Assembly (NCBI GenBank): GCA_029844215.1
Contig: CM056725.1
Coordinates: 59,309,609 to 59,373,608 of the forward strand
Length of the DNA stretch: 64,000 nt
From: Przewalskia tangutica
Lineage: Eukaryota > Streptophyta > Magnoliopsida > Solanales > Solanaceae
Reading direction: 5' to 3'
Part shown: positions 23,640 to 34,058 of the stretch, one piece after another
Position numbering within the stretch: the first letter of the stretch is position 1
Layout: each line of letters opens with the position of its first letter
Translations under genes and position numbers: made by a program
Notes under the pieces: generated by a model
What the model was told of the DNA's origin: nothing
Database searches by the model: none
Seen by the model: the letters and a program-made list of their open reading frames with translations, nothing else

Positions 23640-23673
23640 GATTATCGATGTGTTGTGCACCACATCTATAATC
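23640..23673 (+). promoter_or_regulatory. Leader hairpin with GTGCAC loop (P1)
   Basis: Outer stem GATTAT/ATAATC, C-T mismatch, inner stem GATGTG/CACATC, 8-nt loop TTGTGCAC with the palindrome GTGCAC at 23655-23660. It lies 47 nt after the primer site and 110 nt before gag, where retroviral leaders carry their dimerisation signal. Confidence 0.78.
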
Positions 23674-23767
23674 AGGAGGCTGCAGGACATTTAGGATTGG
23701 TTTCCATTCTTCTCATTCTGAGATCGTGCCTTAGAGTTGTGTTGTAAGTTGGACCCCTCTGACGTAT

Positions 23768-23781
23768 CTCGTTTTTACCAG
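23768..23781 (+). promoter_or_regulatory. Possible splice acceptor before gag (P1)
   Basis: CTCGTTTTTACCAG, 2 nt before the gag ATG. Pyrimidine-rich with a terminal CAG; also in E8 and E2. Confidence 0.48.
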
Positions 23782-23783
23782 TT

Positions 23784-24524
23784 ATGCCTCCGCGCAAGGC
23801 AACCAGAGCCCAGAAGGGCAAGGCAGCCGAGGGTGCTGCTAGTGAGATACAGAGGAGTACGAGGGCGCAGCGGCCAAGACTGAGATTGTGCTTCAGACGG
23901 CGAGTTTTGTGACGCCGCCAGCCCCAGCAGAGTTTAGAGCCGCAGCAGTGGCTGCTGAGACCACAGTACCTGAGCCTCCAGTCCCACAGCCTGGAGCAGA
24001 TGAGATGGGGTACAAGGAGATGGCCCAGTTGCTGGCCAGGGTCGTGGCCAGATATGAGGATAGGCTGGATGCAGCGATTCAGTTCGAGAGCACCGATGGT
24101 TCACCCGAGCGTATAGTTTGAGGCTACGGGACTTTCGAGTTGTAGCTGCGAGTTTTATGGGTCAAGGCCCGAGGATGATCCGCAGGAGTTCATCCGGCGA
24201 TTCTGGTCGCGAGTGATCAAGGCCGCGGAGACCGAGTCGGTGGTCTTAGGTTCGCATCGGTGCGTGATACCGCATGATCGGGTTTGATTCGTGGGAGTTG
24301 TCGGGAGAGCATGCGCTTTCAGCAGTATGGGACGAGTTCTCAGAGGCATTCATCACTCACTTCTTGCCTCCGCAGATGAGGAGGGCACGGGCCGACAGAT
24401 TTATGATGCTTAGACAGAGAGGGCGTACGGTTCGGGAGTTCAACGTGGAGTTTGACTCGTTGGCTCGGTATGTCCCCGCTTTAGTGGCAACCATGGAGGA
24501 TAGAGTGCACCGCTACGTCACCGG
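23784..24524 (+). pseudogene. gag of P1, 5' part
   Basis: The ATG begins MPPRKATRAQKGKAAEGAAS. A shift occurs after about 30 codons, then FVTPPAPAEFRAAAVAAETT and GYKEMAQLLARVVARYEDRLD (to about 24085). More shifts fall around 24090-24270. The core is then open from 24274: FDSWELSGEHALSAVWDEF, FLPPQMRRARADRF, VREFNVEFDSLARYVPAL and MEDRVHRYVTG. It stops at the inserted solo LTR and resumes at 29105. The frame losses lie at positions where sister copies have CAG/CTG, so base errors may explain part of them. Confidence 0.85.
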
Positions 24525-26236
24525 TGTCACGACCCGAACCCGGGTCCGTGACTGGTTCCTTACCCCGGGCACCCTAGTGATACAACATCAGAGAAAACCA
24601 GCGGAAATAAAACTTTAAACATATAAATAGATATGGATCAAGATGAAAGAGAACAGGCCGACCAAAACGGTTGCCTTTCAGCATATATATATATACATAG
24701 ACATTTGAATTCATAATCCTTACAACCCCGCCCACAAATACTGCACTTAAGATTTATACAGCTTATGACGGACAGGGCCCGCCATACCCTGAATGTACAA
24801 GAACCTATGCACTGTGGTAACATACCAAAGATAAGCCTCCGAAGGAACGGAGCTTCCCAAGACGCTGAAAGGTGATCCTAAAAGCGGGGATCGACAACCG
24901 ATGTACCTCTACCTGCGGCATGAACGCAACCACCCGAAGGAGGTCGATAACAGTACCAAGTATGTGGAATCAGAAATATCAGAAATGAAATCATAGCAGT
25001 CTATATAAAGCAGGAGACATGTATGATAATCAAACTACAGTACACACATATAACAGTTATATCAAGTCAGGGTCTCACGCCCTCCACATCAATCATGCCC
25101 GTGGAATACCTTCCTCACTGCCGGCAGTCTATGATATGATAACACCAAGATGTACACCTGCACACCAAGTCCTACCTGATGCCACAGCCGTACTAACAAT
25201 ACAATACCACCAAGCCACGAAGCTGACACGGGGCAAGTACGAAAGCCGACTACCAGATACCAAGGCCAAACAGTAAAACCTCATGGAGAGCTAGTCCATG
25301 GAATAACAACCCCAATGGAACCATACCCGTGCGCCACACATTGGAATAACATTCTCCCCGCTTTAGTGGCAACCATGGAGGATAGAGTGCACCGCTACGT
25401 CACCGGTGTCACGACCCGAACCCGGGCCCGTGACTGGTGCCTTACCCCGGGCACCCTAGTGATACAACATCAGAGAAAACCAGCGGAAATAAAACTTTAA
25501 ACATATAAATAGATATGGATCAAGATGAAAGAGAACAGGCCAACCAAAACGGTTGCCTTTCAGCATATATATATATACATAGACATTTGAACAGTTTCAA
25601 TCCTTACAACCCTGCCACAATGGCTTCTGCACTTAAGATTTATACAATGGCCTATGACGGCGGGGCCCGCCATACCCCGAATGTACAAGAACCTCTGACT
25701 GTGGTAACATACCAAAGATAAGCCTCAAGGAACGGAGCTTCCCAAGACGAAAGGTGATCCTAAAAGCGGGGATCGACAATGACGATGTACCTGCGGCGTG
25801 AACGCACCCGAAGGAGGTCGATAACAGGTACCAAGTATGTGAAACTGTAAAATACTGTAAATGAAATCATAGCAGTCTATATAAAGTAGGAGACATGTAT
25901 GATAACCAAACTACAGTACACACATATAACAGTTATATCAAGTCAGGGTCTCACGCCCTCCACATCAATCATGCCCGTGGAATACCTTCCTCACTGACGG
26001 CAGTCTATGATATGATAACACCAAGATGTACACCTGCACACCAAGTCCTACCTGATGCCACAGCCGTACTAACAATACAATACCACCAAGCCACTTGGCG
26101 ACACGGGGCAAGTACGAAGCCGACTACCGGATACAAGGCCAAAGCGGTAAAACCTCATGGAGAGCTAGTCCATGGAATAACAACCCCAATGGAACCATAC
26201 CCGTGCGCCACGCATCATGTCAGTATGTCCAAAAGG
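24473..26236. repeat. 882-bp tandem duplication spanning gag/LTR junction
   Basis: 24473-25354 is repeated at 25355 onward with an offset of 882 bp. The unit holds the last 52 nt of P1 gag before the insertion, the ACCGG target copy and about 830 bp of solo-LTR end. The second copy runs on into the full LTR. The join after 25354 carries a stray GGAATAACATTC. Confidence 0.8.
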
Positions 26237-26518
26237 AAACAATAGGACAGCAATCCCAATGGAACCATACCCGTGCGCCACGCATCGTGTCAGTATGTCC
26301 AAAAGGAAACAATAGGACAGCAATTCCAATGGAACCATACCCGTGCGCCACGCATCGTGTCAGTATGTCCAAAAGGAAACAATAGGACAGCAATTCCAAT
26401 GGAACCATACCCGTGCGCCACGCATCGTGTCAGTATGTCCAAAAGGAAACAACAAGACAGTAATCAAAATGGAAGCATACCCGTGCGCCACGCATCGTGT
26501 CAGTATGTCCAAAGCGAT
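26188..26518 (-). repeat. Minisatellite A, exact 70-bp period (LTR10)
   Basis: 4.7 units with starts at 26188, 26258, 26328, 26398 and 26468. Units 2-4 are almost identical, so the array has been homogenised recently. It is read as overlapping spurious frames because 70 is not a multiple of 3. Confidence 0.85.
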
Positions 26519-28500
26519 TAACAAAAATAACACTATCAACAGGAGCGTACCCGTGGAATTCTCCGTCACTGCCGGCACGTCCAAGTAAGTTCTCAACAAG
26601 TCAACCGACCCTCCATCGAGAGACGCGGTAGTATAGAAACACAATTCTTGCACAACAAAGGCTATCACAACAAGCATAGGCAAGTTTCACAACAACAAGC
26701 ATAGGCAAGTTATACACAACTCAAAGTACTTTCATTTTATGTCAAAGTCCGGGTTTTAACCCTAAAGTACTACGTACGTTAAATTCCTTTTAAAGAGATC
26801 CATTCCTTTTATAAAAGTCACCCGATACCCGTAGTATAAAAATAGAGTGACTTACATCTTTTAAGTAAACCAAAACAACTTCCATACTTTCCTTTTTAAA
26901 ACCAAATTAAGGCAATACCATGCCTTCTTTTTGGACCAAAACACTTCTCTTTTTAAAGTCAAGTTACCACATTAAAACCAATGATAAAACTCTTTTTCAT
27001 GAAGTCGTTATAACTCACTTCCCATAAAGCTGTTATAACACTTTATGTTTTTAAACCAATTTAAGACAAAACAACGCCTTTCTTTTCCCTAAAGTTCCAG
27101 TTTGCCTAATTTCAATTACTCAAGTCTCTTTTTAGAAAAGTTTCATAGTTCAATGTCTTAATCTCTTTTAAAACAATTGAGTAACATAGGCCATATGTGT
27201 GAGCAGTTTATTCTTGTTTATAACCATTTATTAAAGCAGCCATGATCTAGAAAATGTAATATCATTTTGTCTCATCTTAGCTTCTATGCAGATGGAGGTT
27301 TCTACTGGTTTTAATAATACTTCATTATTCATTACATTTTCCCTTTATTAACGCTGCAGTGGTTTGTCGATACTCATTCTGATTTCCGGAATCAGTAAAA
27401 CGTTATTCCTTTTAAAAACCAAGTACTCATTACTCACGAATGAGGCTTCACACAAAATTCATATTAATTCAATTAAGTTAAGTCTCTTATCTTTTAAGAT
27501 CAAGTCTCTTAACTTCTAAAATCAGTAAACCATTCTTTTATCTCTCTTAAGACGTTATACCTAACTCCCCATAAAGCTAGTATAACTCTTATGTTTTCAA
27601 ACCAAGTACTCTTCTTTCAAAAAGGTTTATTAGTTCTTTTGAAATACTTCAAGATTCTTATTATTCAGGCTTAAGTCAAAAGACATTGCCGTACAACTAC
27701 GTTCTGTTAGCACACGTACGTCTACCGTACTATATATATATATTTTATTCAGGCTTAAGTCAAAAGACATTGCCGTACAATTACGTTCAGTCAACACACG
27801 TACGTCTACCGTACTATATATATATTCTTTTAAAATATCATGCTCAAGAGTATATGAAGAATCACATACCTCGCGACGATTATCGACTATAAGCAAAACG
27901 CTCCACGGCTATAACCCGGCTAGCCTTGTCCACCTTCCAAGTAGTTCATGCTACTCGCAGAACATTCAACCAATAAGGTTATCAGTCTACTGTAAATACA
28001 GTCCTATGTAAATACAGTTTAATCTTCTACAATATTATTCTTCTGATGTGATTTGATTCAAGTCTATTCAGAATATCCTTCTATTACGATTCAATTCTCT
28101 CTATGAATCTTATATTCATTTCTATACTACTACAGTATGTAATTTCCAATTACACTAGAAGGACAGTAGTATTTACCTCGATGAGCCCAAAATTATCCAA
28201 GTATAAAGTCGCTCCTGAGCAACGTTAAGCTCCCACTCCGAGTGCTCCAATCCGCTCCAAACAAACCTTAGAAGTTCTACGCAACTTCTATTTAACACTT
28301 CAACCGACTATGAAGGTTTTCCTTAGGGTTTCGTTTTTGTGACTGAGGGAAAGTATAATAGTATTTTCGGGCTCTACGTATAGAGGTAACTTTGGAAAGT
28401 ACTACAAGGTATAAGGGCTAAAGTATTTGGGCATTATAACAATACTAGGAGAGTATTTCTATACCACAAAGGGGGGTATTATACGAAAACAACTAGGCTA

Positions 28501-28587
28501 GGGGGGGGGTGTACCCCTCGGCTAGAACACTATAAGGGGGGGGGGACCCTCTCGGCCAAAGCTTCACAAGGGGGGGGGGGGGAGGGG
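28501..28587 (+). other. Clustered G-runs in LTR leader (LTR10)
   Basis: Runs of G9 (28501), G10 (28536), G13 (28570) and G4 (28584) within 90 bp, with G6 at 28471. The element's RNA would be C-rich here; the plus strand has G-quadruplex potential. Run lengths are the least reliable part of any assembly. Confidence 0.6.
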
Positions 28588-28676
28588 CTTTGGACGAACA
28601 CAACTTCTCAAAGGGGGAGGGATTTTTAGACTTGGAAAATGATTTTAGGATGAAGAAGTTCATCAACTTAGAGGGG

Positions 28677-28684
28677 TATTTATA
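28677..28684 (-). promoter_or_regulatory. LTR TATA box (LTR10)
   Basis: TATAAATA on the minus strand in CCTATAAATACCCC. Confidence 0.65.
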
Positions 28685-29104
28685 GGTCAAGAAATGACCA
28701 ACCAATGGCCAAGATTCATCCAAGTGTAAGGCAAGTGTAGGGCTAGATTTTAACCATGTGGACCTTATCCATCTACCACACCAACTTGCACAAATATCCT
28801 ACCTAACCCAAGGCACAAAAAACGTGCCATTGTCTTTCCTTTGCCGTCCACTTGCTTCCAATGTGAGGGTGACACATGTCACCCTCCCGTTGGTCCAAAA
28901 TGTTTCGTCTCTCGGAAAAATCCGCAAAGATTAAAAATGACATAGCCGGAATTTTCCCTTCGCAAGTTTAGTAAAACGTTTCGTCGAAAAACGTTTCTTT
29001 TTGGCACTTGTGTACAAATTTCGAAACTTGCCAAATCTCAAGGCTTAAATTTTCTACGTACGTCCTTACGTACATACTCTGGAAATACGGGGTATAACAA
29101 CCGG

Positions 29105-29571
29105 GCTAGATGATTACTTGATAGAGGCTTGTTCGGGTGTAGCTCTTCAGCCGGGCATGGACATTGCCCGCATGCAGGCTCATGCACTAAGATGTGAGGT
29201 ACGGAGAGGTCGACGGAATGACCTGGATCAGCAGAAGAGGGCCAGGACAGCAGGGTCTTTTGGCGACTTTCGAGGCGGACCGCCTCGAAGAAGCTAGTTA
29301 TGTACCCCGCATCTGAGTGATCCTCCGCCGTCTTCGAGGCGGTCGTGCTCCGAGGTTCAGATTTTCGTGAGAGCAGGGTTGTTAGCCAGCTGAAGCCACC
29401 CCTACCTCGTTGTGACCGTTGTGGTAGACTCCATTTTGGGGAGTGTCGTGCTAATTTGCGAGAAATTGTCCGACCAGAGGTAGCGCGGATGTAGAGACTC
29501 GGCTTTCAGGATCTATGGTTGGTTCATCACCTTCTACAGTTATGCGCCCTGCAGGACAGGCCTATGATTAG
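29105..29571 (+). pseudogene. gag of P1, 3' part
   Basis: Continues the core with LDDYLIEACSGVALQPG and MDIARMQAHAL, then the basic RRGRRNDLDQQKRARTAG and GSFGDFRGGPP, and meets a stop near 29300. Out of frame beyond it are a first zinc knuckle (Cys-His pattern around 29409-29445) and, after a deletion that removes most of the second knuckle, the C-terminal RPAGQAYD-like end with TAG at 29569-29571. So P1 lacks the canonical CX2CX4HX4C knuckle that E5 and E8 keep. Confidence 0.8.
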
Positions 29572-30339
29572 AGTAAAGCGGTGGATACAGGTATATCCTT
29601 AACCCTCTAGAGTTTTGGTATGCTTGATATGATGATCTTATTATTGTGTGCTATGTACGGATAGCGTTGTGTTAATTGTGAGTTAGAAAACATGGTTAGT
29701 TGGAAGGATAATTATGGGGGCATGGTAGGTGTGAACCTTAGAATATTTCACGATTGAGACCTTAGAGGTAAGGTCGTCTTGAGCAAAAGAGTTTTTTTTT
29801 GTGTTTGATATTTATCTGAGTGCGTAGTATACGTGGGAGATATTTGTGTGATAAGTCCATGGGTTGTGTAAAATGAAAGTGGTGGCTTTCATGATGTGAA
29901 TTAGTAAGATTGTTCCGTATCGAGGAGCAAGAGTGGGCACGACGCAGGGTCGGGTTGAGGGTGTATTGCGGGTCAACCCGTAGCCCGGTTTTAGGTGGGG
30001 TCAGTTCTGGGTGGTCCCGCCAGAGGGTAGGGTCACGAGGGTGCTAGGCCCCAGTTTAGGTGACCATCGTATGAGTTCGTGGATAGGTTCGACCAGAAGC
30101 GGTTCGTGAAGGCCGGGGATGGCCTTAAAGAAGATTGAGGTTAGTAAGATAACCAAGTTTGGAGGTAGTGACTCCAGAGATTTTGGGAACTGAAGTAATG
30201 ACTGAAGTATGGTACGTATTCTGGGAGAGTTCAAGTGACTACGACGAGTAAGGAAAAAAGAGAACGTGTGTTATTTCGTGGCCATGTGTGGCGTTGGCAA
30301 CTTGTTAGAGGAACTTTATCGTTATCCGTCTTGAGAAGG
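29572..30339 (+). other. P1 non-coding 3' region
   Basis: No credible frame. Contains the conserved block (about 29990-30180) with GGTCACGAGGGTGCTAGGCC and GGAGGTAGTGACTCC. Confidence 0.65.
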
Positions 30340-30374
30340 AACATTCGGGACGAATGTTTCTAAGGAGGGGAGAA
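30340..30374 (+). other. P1 hairpin and polypurine tract
   Basis: AACATTCG-GGA-CGAATGTT (30340-30358), then AAGGAGGGGAGAA (30362-30374) directly before the 3' LTR. Confidence 0.88.
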
Positions 30375-30791
30375 TGTTATACCCCGTATTTCCAGAGTAT
30401 ATACGTAAGGACGTACGTACGACAATTTGAGACTTAAAGTTTGGCTAGTTTCAAAATTTTGTGCACAACCCCCGTAAAGAATCGTTTTTCGACGAAACGT
30501 TTTACAGAACTTGCGAAGGGAAAATTCCGGCTATGTCGTTTAGTATTTTTGTGGATTTTTCCGAGCGACGGAATATTTTGGACCAACGAGAGGGCGACAC
30601 TTGTCACCCTCAAGTTGGTGGTCTTGGACGGTCTTGTGGCCGAGAAGGGGGAGGATTTTGTGGCATGTTTTGTGCCTTGTTTGGTGCCTTGTTTTGTGCC
30701 ATGTTTTGTGGAGTAGGGTTAGGGTGCACTTGGCTTGATCTTGGCCTTACACTTGCCTTGCACATGGCTTGATCAAGGCCATTGGTTTCCC

Positions 30792-30799
30792 TATAAATA
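30792..30799 (+). promoter_or_regulatory. LTR TATA box (P1 3' LTR)
   Basis: TATAAATA in CCCTATAAATACCCC, 418 bp into the LTR. A start about 30 nt on leaves nearly 2.9 kb of LTR in the transcript. Confidence 0.75.
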
Positions 30800-31770
30800 C
30801 CCCTCCCTTGTTGAAGACTTCTTCATCCACTCCTCACTTTGTCTAAGTCTTGAAATCCCTCCCCTCCCTCTTGTGGCTCTCGTCCAAACACTAGCTCCCC
30901 CTTTTCGTGTAAGGCTTTGGCCGAGAGGGGTACCCTCCCCCCTTGGTAGTGTTCTAGCCGAGGGGTACCCCCCCCTAGCCTAGTTGTTTCGAGAAATATA
31001 CCCCCTCCCTTGTGGTATTGAAATACTTCTCCAAGTATTGTTATAATGCCTAAAATACCTTAGCCTTATACCTTGTAGTATTCCAAAGTTACCTCTATAC
31101 GTAGAGCCCGGAAATACTACCTTTTGTCCTTTTAGTCTCAAACCGAAACCCTAAGGAAATCTTCATAGTTGGTTGAAGTATTTCAGTAGAAGTTGGTTAG
31201 AACTTCTAAGGGTTGTTTGGAGCGGATTGGAGCGCACGGAGTAGGAGCTAAACCTTGCTCAGGATCGACATTATAACTTGGATAATTTTGGGCTTATCGA
31301 GGTAAATATTCTTGTCCCCTTATTGTAATTGGAAATTACATGTTGTAGGATTATATAGTTGAAGTATACTATATATAGAACTGAACATAGCTTTGCGGCA
31401 ATGTCTTTTGACTTAAGCCTGAATATAAAGAAGAAAGCGAATCAGAATTACATAGAATTTGTATTCTGATGAGGCTTGTGTAGTATTACTGTGTAGTAGA
31501 ATTGTGCACGTCCGGTTAGACGTATAACCCCCCCTGGTTGGCTTGGTAGCCGGCCTCGTTAGAGGAGGAGATTTACGCGGTTGCGGGGGGGGGGGGGAGG
31601 TGCTGCCGAATTTTCTGTAGAATATGGAACCATGCGATTAGAAGTTAATAGACGTTTGTGGCCTATTTAGGTGGAAGTACTACGAGTAGCGTATTCTACT
31701 TGAAGAGTGGAAAAGGCTAGCCGGGTTACAGTACTGTGGAGCGTTATGCTTATTGTCGATAATCGTCGCG

Positions 31771-31778
31771 AGGTATGT
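31771..31778 (+). promoter_or_regulatory. Conserved LTR splice donor (P1 3' LTR)
   Basis: AGGTATGT in GTCGCGAGGTATGTGAACC, 980 bp after the TATA box. Confidence 0.5.
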
Positions 31779-32751
31779 GAACCTCTTCCTATCCTTTCTA
31801 GCATGATGTTTTGTAAACTATGTAGTACGGTAGACGTACATGTGCTAAATGAGTTGGTTGGTTTAAAACATAGGGTGTTATAATAGCTTTATGGGAAGTT
31901 AGTTATAACGACTCTATGTAGGTAAAAGAATGGTTTATTGATTGTAGAAGTTAAGAGACTTGATCTTGAAAGATAAGAGACTTAACTTGTTTTACTTGGT
32001 AATTAGCATTTTGTTAAAAATGTTGTAAAACCTCATTCGCGGGTAATGAGTACTTGGTTTTAAAAGAATAATGTTTTACTGATTTCGGAACGAGAATAAG
32101 TGTCGAACAAACCACAGCAGCGCTAATAAAGGAAAGTGTATTGACAAATAACTAATTGTTATTAAAACCAGTAGAAACCTCCATCTACATAGAAGCTAAG
32201 ATAAGACAAAATTGTATTACATTTCCTAGATCATGGCTCAGAATAAGATTGTTATAAACAAGAATAAAGCTCACACATAAGGCATATGTTACTCAATTGT
32301 TTTAAAAGAGATTAAGACTATGAGTTATGAAACCTTTCTAAAATAAGAAACTTGAGCATTTGAAATTAGGCAAACTTGAACGTTTGGAAAATAATGTTGT
32401 TACTTGATTTTACAAAGGAAGTGTTTTGATTTACTTAAAAGATAGTCACTCTATTTTTATACTACGGGTATTATGTGACTTTTGTGAAAGGAACAGATCC
32501 TTTAAGAAGAGTTAATGTATGTAGTACTTTGGGGTAAAAACCCGGATTTGTTGTAATAAAATATAAGTCTATGAATTTGTTGAACTTGCCTATGCTTGTT
32601 GTGATAGCCTTTGTTGTGCAAGTGTAGCATCTACGTGTTCTGGTGCCTCTCGTTGGAGGGCCGCTATCCGTTGAGAACTTACTTGGGCGTCTTGCGGCGG
32701 TGGAGAATTCCGCAGTGCGCTCCCGCTGATAGTGTTATTTTTGCTAATCGC

Positions 32752-33070
32752 TTTGGACATCTTACCGACACGATGCGTGGCGCGCGGGTATGGTTCCATT
32801 TTGATTCTTTGTCTAGTTGTTTCCTTTTGGACATCTCGACCGCGATCGTGGCGCGGGTATGGTTCCATTGGGATTCTTTGTCTTGTTGTTTCCTTCTTGG
32901 ACATACCGACACGATGGGTGGCCACGTATGCTTCCATTGTGAGTGTTATCATGTTGTTCGCTTTGGACATACCGCGATGGGTGGCCACGAGTATCTTCCA
33001 TTTCGATTGTTATCTGGATATTTCCTTTGGACATACCGACACGATGGGTGGCCCACGTATGCTTCCATCG
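32752..33070 (+). repeat. Minisatellite A (P1 3' LTR)
   Basis: Same five-unit array as 22608-22940, but with many small losses at CTG/CAG and GG sites. Confidence 0.75.
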
Positions 33071-33722
33071 ATGGTTCGAGGCCATGCTTATACCGAGTGA
33101 GATCTTGGCATGCGGCCGTTGTGCGGGTTAAATTCGGGTTATATTTGAGCGATGACTTTGAGGCGTGAGTCTCGACTTTACATATTCGCTTTTATGTTGA
33201 ATCGTAGTTTTGTTATCATACATGTCTCTGTTTTTATATGATCGTTATGATTTCATTTCTGATATTTTGATTTCACATACTTGGTACTGTTGTCTTGACC
33301 TCGCCCGAGGCTGCGTTCATGCCGCAGTAGAGGTACACCGTTGTTGATCCTCGCTCTTAGGGTCACAGTTCAGCGTGGGGAAGCTGCATGTCTCCGGAGG
33401 CTTTTCTTTGGTCTGTTACCTCGAGTTGTAGGTTCTGTATCTGATCGTGGTATGGCGGGGCCCTGTCCCGTCATGTTGTATAAAAACTCTTAGAGGTCTG
33501 TAGTACTGTTGTGGGAAGGGTTTGTAAAAAGGATTAAACTGTTCGTTTTGAAAGAGTTATATATATATATTTTATTGGAAGGTAACCGTTTGGTTGACCT
33601 GTTTATTTAACATGTCTCTTGTTTCATGTTTATGTTTTATTTCCGCTGATTTTCTCTGATGTTGTATCACTAGGGTGCCCGGGGTAAGGCACCAGTCACG
33701 GGCCCGGGTTCGGGTCGTGACA

Positions 33723-34058
33723 CGCGCCAAACTCTTGTTTCCCCCGATCCGGAACAATCTCACTAATCAAGTCACGAAAACCTAGTAGTCTTCTTAGCTC
33801 AACTACCCTCTTATAATTCACACCACTCAGGGACTTATCACACAATTATACCCCTCGTATACTATGCTCTCTGACAAAGGTCAATCGTAAACAAAATCTT
33901 TTACCCAACTTCCCCTTACCAACCAGGCCCCTAAATCATCATTTAACAAAACGCTATCGGAACATAATACATAGCACATCATCATATCAACAACGCATAC
34001 CAGTCTCCAGAGGGGTAAGAATATACCTGTATCAACTGCTTCATTTTCCTTCGTCGCT
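33723..34058 (-). other. E5 interior 2, remaining 3' region
   Basis: Matches 18658-19003 of interior 1 almost base for base. The part nearer the purine tract (equivalent of 18271-18657) is missing. Confidence 0.8.

Larger units (their letters stand above)
24525..29099 (-). mobile_element. Solo LTR (LTR10) in P1 gag
   Basis: TGTCACGACCC...GGGGTATAACA flanked by ACCGG (24520-24524 and 29100-29104), a perfect 5-bp duplication; gag reads straight on from 24524 to 29105. No interior remains, so it is a solo LTR left by LTR-LTR recombination. Its length of 4575 bp includes the 882-bp duplication; the LTR proper is 25407-29099. Carries minisatellites A and B, a donor block (27864-27871), G-runs and a TATA box. 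Confidence 0.88.
21609..33722 (+). mobile_element. P1: gag-only LTR retrotransposon, 5' LTR truncated
   Basis: 5' LTR (21609-23577, first 1.4 kb missing), primer site, hairpin, gag split by a solo LTR, 3' region, purine tract, complete 3' LTR (30375-33722). The interior without the insertion is about 2.2 kb and has no polymerase. The right flank CGCGC (33723-33727) is the E5 interior sequence found uninterrupted at 18658, so P1 sat in E5 interior 2 in opposite orientation. Confidence 0.85.
30375..33722 (+). repeat. P1 3' LTR, complete
   Basis: 3348 bp, TGTTATACCCCGTATT...GGGTCGTGACA. Reference copy for the family: TATA 30792-30799, C-runs 30918-31011, donor block 31771-31778, minisatellite A 32752-33070. 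From about 32630 the CTG/CAG artefact is strong, absent in the 5' LTR, so LTR divergence cannot be used for dating here. Confidence 0.92.

Noticed and set aside
26188..26518. Regularly spaced repeats resembling a CRISPR array
   Set aside because: Eukaryotic LTR minisatellite; the spacers are also repeated, so there are no unique spacers and no cas genes.
26095..26588. Overlapping frames with repeated ATHRVSMSKRKQ-like peptides
   Set aside because: A 70-bp array read in three frames in turn; purely repeat-driven.
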